Under the pieces are notes generated by a model. The model was not told the DNA's origin. It did no database searches and saw only the letters and a program-made list of their open reading frames with translations. 11,259 bases of DNA from Cyanobacteria bacterium HKST-UBA02. Lineage in GTDB: Bacteria; Cyanobacteriota; Vampirovibrionia; Obscuribacterales; Obscuribacteraceae. Shown in pieces: positions 6,318-11,259 of the stretch. Made by a program: the position numbers and the translations under genes. The DNA is taken from contig JAGQHH010000062.1 in NCBI GenBank assembly GCA_020431945.1, forward strand, positions 1 to 11,259, in the 5' to 3' direction. Positions within the stretch are counted from its first letter, which is position 1. The number at the start of each line of letters is the position of its first letter.

Positions 6318-6626
6318 ATGAACACCATCGCTGTGCCCGTCATGCTCGGGCTCCTCGTAGCCGCATTCCTGGCTTCGCTCTACAGCGTCATCGTCTGGCT
6401 CAACCGTCACAAGAGCATCCAGAACGAATACCGCTGGCGCATCGCCTCCGGTCTCTGCTTCGTTCTCATGGCTGCTGACGGCGCTTTCACGATGCGCTGG
6501 CTCGACACCAATCGCTTCGCGACCGGAGTGTCGGTTGTTTTCATTCTGATTCTCGGACTGCTCATCCTCGGCTGGGGTCTCAAGATCCGCGACCACGTCA
6601 GGCAGAAGCAGTCCCCGGACAAATAA
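6318..6626 (+). CDS. Small three-helix membrane protein, hypothetical
   Basis: This 102-residue protein starts at ATG 6318 behind GGAG at 6306-6309 (8-base spacing). Predicted helices are at about 6-28, 41-58 and 68-88. The loop after helix 1 is basic (NRHKSIQNEYRWR) and the C-terminus is basic and polar (KIRDHVRQKQSPDK), suggesting both face the cytoplasm. The second helix carries a buried Asp (MAADGAF). No family is recognised. It matches the 133-468 product in size and topology. It is followed after 100 bases by the phospholipase gene on the same strand and may be co-transcribed, although a hairpin at 6698-6713 intervenes. Confidence 0.85.
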   Translation: MNTIAVPVMLGLLVAAFLASLYSVIVWLNRHKSIQNEYRWRIASGLCFVLMAADGAFTMRWLDTNRFATGVSVVFILILGLLILGWGLKIRDHVRQKQSPDK

Positions 6627-6697
6627 GTTCCTGAAACGCAGCCATCAACTCGAGTTTCACCCGAATCAGGGTGGAACCGGGTCGATGGCTCCCGGCA

Positions 6698-6713
6698 GGG
6701 AGGCTTGCCTCCC
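6698..6713 (+). other. Perfect 7-bp hairpin abutting the patatin ribosome site
   Basis: GGGAGGC (6698-6704) and GCCTCCC (6707-6713) form a perfect stem with a TT centre. AGGAG of the next gene begins only 3 bases later (6716-6720). It could end the 6318 transcript, protect the next message, or affect ribosome access. No T-tract follows. Confidence 0.5.
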
Positions 6714-6726
6714 GTAGGAGATTGCC

Positions 6727-7650
6727 ATGGGCAATTCCCAGTCCCTCAAAAGAGGAGGTGTACGCAAAGCGAAAAAGCCCGCTATCAAAACCGAAGCCGT
6801 ACTCGGCGGCGGTGGCGTCAAGGGCTTCGCACACCTTGGTTTTCTACGCGCATGTGAAGAGCTTTCGATCTCCTTCACCAAGCTCACCGGTGTGTCAATC
6901 GGCTCACTGGTGGCAACCTTTTACGCCAACGGCTACTCGGTTGGCGAGATCGACGAGATCTTCCGGGAGGAGGTGCTTCGTCTGAAGCCTCGCCGGATCG
7001 TCTCCGCCCTGGTAGCGCCGGACGCGCTCCTGGGGGCAAAAGAAGTCGGTCTCGGTCTGGTCGGTCTCACCGCCCTCAACCGCGAGATCGTTGACACCTA
7101 CAGTCTCGTGCCCAAGAAAAACCTCCGTATCGTCGCCTACAGTCTCGTCAGGCGGGAGCCGGTGGTTTTCGACGGCACCAACTATGACCTGGTCGACGCA
7201 CTCAGCGCATCCTGCGCCGTGCCCCTGGTCATGCGCCCGATCTGGTACGGGCAGTCCAATCCGAAGGGCATCGTCGACACCCTCTACCGCTCGATCACCG
7301 GCAACGCATCCCACGATGTCCTGGTCGACGGCGGAGTCCATCATCCCTGCCCGGGCGACTTCTGCAAGGAGCGCGCCATCATCTCGAAGCTCGGCTTCGT
7401 GACCAGGCTTCCCGGTCAGGGCCTTGGACCAGTCGATATGTACTTCCACGCTCTGGAGCTCATCGCTACGCCGCTCCTCAACCGGCTCTTTCCCGATCCG
7501 GAGGAGCATCTCGTCATCAACGTCGGTCCCACCGATGTGGCGGGGCTCTCCTTCGGCATCTCGCCGCAGACTTGCGACTCGATGATCGAGAACGGCTACG
7601 AAATCGCATTCAGAGAACTGCAGAAGGCTATCACCGCCGGCGAGCTCTAG
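6727..7650 (+). CDS. Patatin-like phospholipase
   Basis: This 307-residue serine lipid acyl hydrolase is of the patatin/RssA type (COG1752-like). The oxyanion-hole loop GGGGVKG is at 27-33, the nucleophile motif GVSIG at 55-59 places the catalytic Ser at 57, and the dyad Asp is Asp201 in VLVDGGV. SCAVPLVMRP at 162-171 is another typical patatin segment. All catalytic elements are intact, so it should be active on phospholipids or other acyl lipids. ATG 6727 follows AGGAG (6716-6720) by 6 bases. There is no signal peptide; the N-terminus is polybasic (SLKRGGVRKAKKP), suiting a cytoplasmic protein that may touch membranes. It opens MGNSQS, which formally matches an N-myristoylation motif. It lies between a small membrane protein gene and a DG-repeat gene on the same strand. 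Confidence 0.93.
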   Translation: MGNSQSLKRGGVRKAKKPAIKTEAVLGGGGVKGFAHLGFLRACEELSISFTKLTGVSIGSLVATFYANGYSVGEIDEIFREEVLRLKPRRIVSALVAPDALLGAKEVGLGLVGLTALNREIVDTYSLVPKKNLRIVAYSLVRREPVVFDGTNYDLVDALSASCAVPLVMRPIWYGQSNPKGIVDTLYRSITGNASHDVLVDGGVHHPCPGDFCKERAIISKLGFVTRLPGQGLGPVDMYFHALELIATPLLNRLFPDPEEHLVINVGPTDVAGLSFGISPQTCDSMIENGYEIAFRELQKAITAGEL

Positions 7651-7667
7651 GGCTTGCCTGCAAGGGG

Positions 7668-7691
7668 TTGCGGCTCAGGCAGGAGCCTGCC
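7668..7691 (+). other. Bulged hairpin between the patatin and DG-repeat genes
   Basis: GCGG and CAGGC on the 5' side pair with GCCTG and CCGC on the 3' side, with a CT bulge and an AGGA loop, in the short gap after the patatin stop. A small CTTG/CAAG stem precedes it at about 7653. No T-tract follows. It may be a processing or attenuation element between co-transcribed genes. Confidence 0.35.
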
Positions 7692-7728
7692 GCAGCATAT
7701 CTACAAGCTGAAAGGAACAGGTGACACC

Positions 7729-8940
7729 ATGTTCAGAAAAGCTACTGTAATTACCACTGTCACGGTGGTGGCACTCCTCTCCGGGGTGCTCACCGTGACC
7801 CTCATGAACCGGGAGAAGCCTTCCATCACGGAGGGCGCTTTCGGCTCCAAGCTCACCCGCGGAGTCGAGCTTCCCGCCGGAAGCGAGAGCATCCGCATCA
7901 TCGACTTCTGGCCCGACGGCATCACTCGCAAGCAGGGCACCGAGTACAACCAGGACGGCTCGATAAGCCACTACTGGTTCCGCGAGGATGGCACCCTGCG
8001 TCACGCCACCACCCTGGGACCTGCTGGTGACGACGGCAAGCGTCCCACCATCCGGGTCACGGACATGGCGCCGGACGGACGCACCTTCGAGAGCGATACC
8101 GAGTGGTATGCCTCCGGTGCCATGAAGAAGCTGGTCAAGCTCGAAAGCGACGGCAACACCAGCCGTCAGTTCTACTTCGAGAACGGCCAGCTCGACCGGG
8201 AGCAGCAGATGGTACTGGCGGAAGGCACCTGGAAGCTCGCTTCCGAATCGGCTTTCCGTGCCGATGGTACCAAGTCGAGGACCTTCCTGGTCGGCGACAA
8301 GGAAACCACCGATATGCTCTTCAACGAGCATGAGGTGGCCATCGTGGTCAAAGTCCACAACAAGAAGCTCGATCAGTACACCGAGCGCTGGTACGAAGAC
8401 GACGGCAAAACCCTCAAGCGCGCCGTCGATCAGAACGACCAGGGCACCCTTCTGGCCGTCAAGGGCGAGGGCGGCGTCGATCGCGTGACCTACGACTTCT
8501 CCGGAAACATGGCCGACGGCATGCTCGAAGTGACCTTCTTCGACGAGCACGGCGTCAAAGTCGCTACCCAGTCCTGGTGGGTCATCGAAGGCAAGCGTGT
8601 CTTGCGCGCCGTCATGTTCTTCGACAAGGACGGCAAATGGGACCGCCAGTACCTGATCGAGGTCTCCGGAGCCGGCGCCGGCAAGATCGAGCGTGACACC
8701 AAGTTCGGCGGCATGGACTACCGCGGCAACTACACCAGCCGCAACTATGCTCCGGACGGAACGCTCAAGTCGGTGAATGTCTACGGTCCCGACGGCAAGC
8801 AAGTCTCCGAGACCACGCACAACAGCCAGGAGAGCATCGGTCCCGAAATCGATCCCCGGGTCACCGAGTACAAGCTCTTCGAGCTGTCCATCCCCGAAAC
8901 GCCTCCCCAGGCAGTGGAGTACGTCCCCCAGGGTGACTGA
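7729..8940 (+). CDS. Membrane-anchored DG-repeat protein (MORN/YwqK-like), paralogue B
   Basis: This 403-residue protein starts at ATG 7729; AAAGGA at 7711-7716 is upstream at a rather long 12-base spacing. The open frame back to 7654 lacks a ribosome site. Residues 5-26 form an N-terminal membrane helix. What follows is the same degenerate repeat as in 3000-4169: WPDGITR 61, YNQDGSISH 73, FREDGTLRH 84, APDGRTF 114, YASGAMKK 127, FENGQLDRE 150, FRADGTKSR 176, YEDDGKTLK 222, FDEHGVKVA 271, FDKDGKW 298, YAPDGTLKS 340, YGPDGKQVS 352. The two proteins align from the first repeats (FWPDG-TEYNQDG-FREDG against YGPDG-REYRDG-FRDDG) to the end (SIPETPPQAVEYVP against SIPEFTDPDSPPLIYDYP). The function is unknown; an extracytoplasmic beta-repeat scaffold is likely. 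The antisense strand is also open over the whole gene, a by-product of its codon usage. Confidence 0.88.
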   Translation: MFRKATVITTVTVVALLSGVLTVTLMNREKPSITEGAFGSKLTRGVELPAGSESIRIIDFWPDGITRKQGTEYNQDGSISHYWFREDGTLRHATTLGPAGDDGKRPTIRVTDMAPDGRTFESDTEWYASGAMKKLVKLESDGNTSRQFYFENGQLDREQQMVLAEGTWKLASESAFRADGTKSRTFLVGDKETTDMLFNEHEVAIVVKVHNKKLDQYTERWYEDDGKTLKRAVDQNDQGTLLAVKGEGGVDRVTYDFSGNMADGMLEVTFFDEHGVKVATQSWWVIEGKRVLRAVMFFDKDGKWDRQYLIEVSGAGAGKIERDTKFGGMDYRGNYTSRNYAPDGTLKSVNVYGPDGKQVSETTHNSQESIGPEIDPRVTEYKLFELSIPETPPQAVEYVPQGD

Positions 8941-8949
8941 TCGGGAACC

Positions 8950-8976
8950 GGCAGGCATGACTGTATCGTGCTTGCC
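8950..8976 (+). terminator. First hairpin after the DG-repeat gene B
   Basis: GGCAGGCA (8950-8957) pairs with TGCTTGCC (8969-8976), seven Watson-Crick pairs and one G-U, across an 11-base loop. It begins 10 bases after the stop. TTAGAG follows, so the T-tract is minimal. Confidence 0.45.
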
Positions 8977-8990
8977 TTAGAGAGCTGACA

Positions 8991-9042
8991 GGCAGAAACG
9001 GCAGGAGCGGTGTCTAACAAACACCGCTCCTGGCCGCCTGCC
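8991..9042. terminator. Long composite hairpin in the convergent gap
   Basis: The core is a perfect 12-bp stem, CAGGAGCGGTGT (9002-9013) with ACACCGCTCCTG (9021-9032), and a 7-base loop. It is extended by CGG (8999-9001) with CCG (9034-9036), and by GGCAG (8991-8995) with CTGCC (9038-9042). About 20 base pairs are interrupted by one bulge and one internal loop. It would form on either strand's transcript. Only scattered T residues follow. A role in stopping or protecting the ends of the convergent transcripts is likely. Confidence 0.55.
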
Positions 9043-9117
9043 TCGAAGTTCTCGTTCTTGTAATGACCTTTCTTATATCTTATAGTATTTCTCTATTCAA
9101 AAGAATCAAGCTGAAGG

Positions 9118-9142
9118 AGGGACGACGCATAGCGCCGTCCCT
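9118..9142 (-). terminator. Hairpin after the minus-strand operon
   Basis: AGGGACG (9118-9124) pairs with CGTCCCT (9136-9142). After one A/C mismatch, CGC (9126-9128) pairs with GCG (9132-9134) around an ATA loop. It lies 12 bases beyond the stop of the 9155-9478 gene. On the minus strand CCTTCAGCTTGATTCTTTTG follows, only moderately T-rich. Confidence 0.5.
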
Positions 9143-9154
9143 GCCGGTTTTCGC

Positions 9155-9478
9155 TCAGATGACTGCCCGAGCACGATTCTGCGCTTCGATGAAGAGGGTC
9201 TGGGCCCGGTCCATCTCTTTGCGTGTCTTGATCGAAAGCCTCACTGCCCTGTCCCACTTCATGGACTTCCAGGCAGCCGTGGTTTCGGCGTAGAGCGCAT
9301 CGACTCGATCGAGAATCGAGACAAAGCCGTAAGGCTGTCTCTTCTCTTCGATGCTGCGAGCCCAGTCGAGACGCCCGCTCACTTCGAGCAAAACGTCGTC
9401 GACGAATTCCTTGCGCTCCTCCATATACCCGAAGGTAAAGAAGAGCGCGATCATTGCGATGACAATGAGCACAGACAA
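9155..9478 (-). CDS. Small single-span membrane protein, hypothetical
   Basis: This 107-residue protein is read from TTG 9478, preceded by a full AGGAGG (plus-strand complement 9486-9491) at 7-base spacing, which decides the start. Residues 2-18 (SVLIVIAMIALFFTFGY) are an N-terminal membrane helix. The remaining 90 residues are charged and helical (MEERKEFVDDVLLEV, then RLSIKTRKEMDRAQTLFIEAQNR) and probably form a helical hairpin or coiled coil on one side of the membrane. No family is recognised. It sits directly behind the 9766 gene, whose TGA stop overlaps this gene's ribosome site, so the two are an operon with likely translational coupling. Confidence 0.8.
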   Translation of the reverse strand: MSVLIVIAMIALFFTFGYMEERKEFVDDVLLEVSGRLDWARSIEEKRQPYGFVSILDRVDALYAETTAAWKSMKWDRAVRLSIKTRKEMDRAQTLFIEAQNRARAVI

Positions 9479-9490
9479 ATTCGTTCCTCC

Positions 9491-9766
9491 TCAGGCTAAC
9501 AACGCTCTGCGGTTGAGGCGCAGTTTAGCCGACAGCTTTTCCAGCGCATAGCGCGGGGATTTCAGATACCAGCCCCGGGGGATCCGATAGACGATTGTAA
9601 AAGTCGTCAGGGACAGGACCAGGATGCCGACCAGGCTGATCAGCTCCAGAGCGAGCCCGAGTCGATTCGCTATCGGGGCGGCACAAACACCGACAAAAAC
9701 CACATCCGCCATGACGACAGCCACAGCCAGACAGGTCAGAACGAGGTCTTCCAGGTTGGTTTTCAT
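9491..9766 (-). CDS. Small two-helix membrane protein, hypothetical
   Basis: This 91-residue protein starts at ATG 9766. Helices are predicted at about 8-30 (VLTCLAVAVVMADVVFVGVCAA) and 40-58 (LELISLVGILVLSLTTFTI). They are followed by a basic tail (RIPRGWYLKSPRYALEKL, then KLRLNRRALLA) likely to be cytoplasmic. The frame is open up to 9838, but those residues are polar and unlike the start of a membrane protein. The ribosome site is weak (AGG about 9 bases upstream), so a start within the 24-residue extension cannot be excluded. It is the first gene of a two-gene operon with 9155-9478. No family is recognised. Confidence 0.75.
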   Translation of the reverse strand: MKTNLEDLVLTCLAVAVVMADVVFVGVCAAPIANRLGLALELISLVGILVLSLTTFTIVYRIPRGWYLKSPRYALEKLSAKLRLNRRALLA

Positions 9767-9808
9767 AGCGATATACCTAGTGAAATTTGTTCTGGGGGCG
9801 ATTTCCTT

Positions 9809-9838
9809 CATATCAAAAGGGCAATTTGAGATGGTCAA
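9809..9838 (-). promoter_or_regulatory. Possible promoter of the small membrane-protein operon
   Basis: On the minus strand TTGACC (9838-9833, 5/6 match to TTGACA) lies 18 bases before GATATG (9814-9809, 3/6 match to TATAAT). The position ahead of ATG 9766 is right but the -10 is poor. Confidence 0.25.
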
Positions 9839-9979
9839 AGAGTATTGGAAATCTGATCAATCCCCTAGTAAAGTTCGAGAAGTGGACTGCTTAATAAACC
9901 AGCTGGATACACCTTCCACCACGAATATCAGGCAGGATCGGCATCGTCCCAGGGAAGATAGCGCAGCTTTGCAAGCTCC

Positions 9980-10870
9980 TCAGGAAGGAAAGAGCTGATT
10001 CAGACCCTGCTGCACATCACTCCCGGTTCCAAGATCCTTAGGGCGGGTGCCGATATCTATGAACCGCAGAAGAGTATTGAAGTCTGCATTGAAAGCAAAG
10101 CCCCTGGACTCTGGAGAGGCTTTGCCACCCTCATCGGTAATGACTTTGACCATATAGCCGGTCAGTTTGCTCGAAATACTGAACAATTCCCGGGCGTACT
10201 CATCCGGTAGAACCGCCGGCGAATCGGGGAACTCTATCGACTTGTTGCTCGTACCTGAAATGTGCAAATTAAAGAGCAGTACATTACCGTCGCTGCTCTT
10301 CAGTTCCATAAGACTGCGGCCGAGAGGCAGGGGATCACCATCGCTGGCTTCGCCATCAGTGACATTGATTACTATCGGAGGAAAACAGTCTGGGTGCTCG
10401 ATCAACCATTGATTGATCACTCGCGACGCCCGACGAAAAGCCTCGCACATCGGGGTTACTCCGCCATATACCGGCTCGACCCAGATCGGAACGCTCAGCT
10501 TTTTCTCCAGGAATCCGCCCTTTCCATCCGGAAACTTCTTGATTCGCTTTTCCACTCGAGTCGGATAATTCCCGATCAGACTTACGGGTACTATATCTTT
10601 GTGGGCAAGAGGACCGCCGCCCAGAGCCGGGACCACGCCATTACCGCTATAGCCGATTACACCGACATGATAGTAGTCGTTGATTCCGGCAGACTTTGTG
10701 CACTTAGCTACCAGAGTCTGCAGGGATCGATTGATCACATCCGCCACACCCTGTGCCTTGCTCTTCCTGCCATCACCGGTAAGAAACTCTTCGTTCATCG
10801 AGTGCGATCGATCGAGTAGAAACAATATGCACGATGGGTTCGAGCGACTGATTTCGGCGTTGTATGGCAT
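9980..10870 (-). CDS. VWA (von Willebrand factor A) domain protein, TerY-like
   Basis: This 296-residue protein is largely a VWA domain with an intact metal-ion-dependent adhesion site. D20-R-S22-H-S24 forms the DxSxS motif in ILFLLDRSHSM, Thr139 lies in GGVTPM, and Asp172 lies in VINVTDGEASDG. The rest fits a VWA Rossmann core, with a helix after the MIDAS strand (KAQGVADVINRSLQTLVAKC) and VGVIGYSG at 69-76. There is no signal peptide or membrane helix, so it should be cytoplasmic. ATG 10870 is at the expected distance before the core; GGAG lies 12 bases upstream. It diverges from a kinase-like gene (10997), as expected for a TerY-phosphorylation-type module in which a VWA protein works with a kinase and a PP2C phosphatase. 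The +1 frame past the stop remains open for 17 plausible codons, so the C-terminus may be slightly truncated here. Confidence 0.9.
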   Translation of the reverse strand: MPYNAEISRSNPSCILFLLDRSHSMNEEFLTGDGRKSKAQGVADVINRSLQTLVAKCTKSAGINDYYHVGVIGYSGNGVVPALGGGPLAHKDIVPVSLIGNYPTRVEKRIKKFPDGKGGFLEKKLSVPIWVEPVYGGVTPMCEAFRRASRVINQWLIEHPDCFPPIVINVTDGEASDGDPLPLGRSLMELKSSDGNVLLFNLHISGTSNKSIEFPDSPAVLPDEYARELFSISSKLTGYMVKVITDEGGKASPESRGFAFNADFNTLLRFIDIGTRPKDLGTGSDVQQGLNQLFPS

Positions 10871-10902
10871 TTTCTCGAGCGAGCTCCAGTTCAGTTCTCC
10901 CC

Positions 10903-10908
10903 ATTATA
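10903..10908 (-). promoter_or_regulatory. Consensus -10 box for the VWA gene
   Basis: A perfect TATAAT reads on the minus strand at 10908-10903, 32 bases before ATG 10870. No recognisable -35 lies 16-18 bases upstream, so it may need an activator, or may be a chance match. Confidence 0.4.
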
Positions 10909-10996
10909 GTGACTTGCCCGGCTCGCACATCTTCCATGCGTTTGCTCGTGAGCCAGGACGGGTAATTTATGAGCAGTAAACGAGGACGACCGAGAC

Positions 10997-11259
10997 ATGC
11001 CAGTTCGGTGGCCTACTCCTCTGGACTATGACGAGGCGGTTCAGTTCGCTGAAGTGTCATTCAACGATCCCGAATTGCAGAGAGGCGAAGTGGAACTCAC
11101 GCCCCTCGGTCTTCCCAAAGTGGCGTCCGGAAATTTTGCCAGCGTCTATCGCATGAATTGCGGATTGAAGTCTTACGCGGTCAAATGCTTCCTTCGCAAT
11201 GTCTCGGGGCAGAGCCGACGGTACTCTCTGATCAGTGATTTCACATCGACTTCCAGAGT
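10997..11259 (+). CDS. Protein-kinase-like gene, N-terminal part, cut by the window edge
   Basis: The first 87 codons are visible. ATG 10997 follows GAGGA (10982-10986) by 10 bases, and an in-frame TGA at 10970-10972 rules out a longer N-terminus. Residues 39-69 carry the start of a eukaryotic-type Ser/Thr kinase fold: a nucleotide loop (VASGNFASVYR, Gly45 to Val50) and the ATP-anchoring lysine motif YAVKCFLR (Lys63). The leader (PTPLDYDEAVQF, then FNDPELQRG, then LTPLGLPKVASGNF) matches a pattern I associate with kinases found beside VWA and PP2C genes. The HRD and DFG motifs would lie beyond the edge, so activity cannot be judged. It diverges from the VWA gene with a 126-base shared promoter region. 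Confidence 0.75.
   Translation, partial: MPVRWPTPLDYDEAVQFAEVSFNDPELQRGEVELTPLGLPKVASGNFASVYRMNCGLKSYAVKCFLRNVSGQSRRYSLISDFTSTSR

Noticed and set aside
7675..8958. A 427-codon open frame on the minus strand, fully antisense to the DG-repeat gene B
   Set aside because: Its composition (Val/Leu/Gly/Asp-rich, no domain) is what GAC-GGC-rich sense codons give when read backwards. The sense strand has a membrane anchor, repeats and a paralogue.
1..11259. CRISPR array, tRNA, rRNA, insertion sequence or attachment site
   Set aside because: No regularly spaced direct repeats, cloverleaf, transposase-like protein, IS-type terminal repeats or target duplications were seen.

Overview
The window is about 57% G+C and looks like chromosome from an uncultured Gram-negative-type bacterium. 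Supporting signs are an exported protein with a classic signal peptide, many small inner-membrane-type proteins, strong AGGAG/AGGAGG ribosome sites and frequent TTG starts. Nothing in it (no rRNA, tRNA or universal marker) allows a confident phylum call. It reads as accessory sequence: most genes are hypothetical and there is no recognisable metabolic operon.

Layout, left to right. Positions 2-52 hold the tail of a gene cut by the edge. Then come a small three-helix membrane protein (133-468) and a small protein of unknown family read from a TTG start (554-904). A DUF4328-type multi-pass membrane protein lies at 1208-1852. A 324-base gap follows, then an unrecognised gene at 2177-2928 that is split by a one-base frameshift near 2605. 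A membrane-anchored protein built of degenerate DG-repeats (3000-4169) is followed by an exported SRPBCC/START-fold protein (4436-5005). That gene converges, with a 7-base gap, on a minus-strand short-chain dehydrogenase (5013-5786). After a 0.5-kb structured, AT-richer gap come a second three-helix membrane protein (6318-6626), a patatin-like phospholipase (6727-7650) and a paralogue of the DG-repeat protein (7729-8940). Two tiny minus-strand membrane proteins form an operon (9155-9766). Last are a minus-strand von Willebrand factor A protein with a complete MIDAS motif (9980-10870) and, diverging from it, the first 87 codons of a protein-kinase-like gene that runs off the right edge.

How the genes may work together. 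The central block (SRPBCC, SDR, patatin) contains three protein types often connected with lipids, next to membrane proteins, so an envelope or lipid-related role is possible but is inference. The right edge is the most system-like part. A MIDAS-type VWA protein beside this kind of kinase resembles the TerY-phosphorylation (TerY-P) triads of VWA, PP2C phosphatase and kinase, which have been linked to stress response and phage defence. The phosphatase would have to lie outside the window.

Three features recur. At least four genes appear to start at TTG behind strong Shine-Dalgarno sites. Intergenic regions carry GC-rich, often perfect hairpins with little or no T-tract, several of them just upstream of the next gene's ribosome site. 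Two genes show reading-frame continuations past their stop codons.
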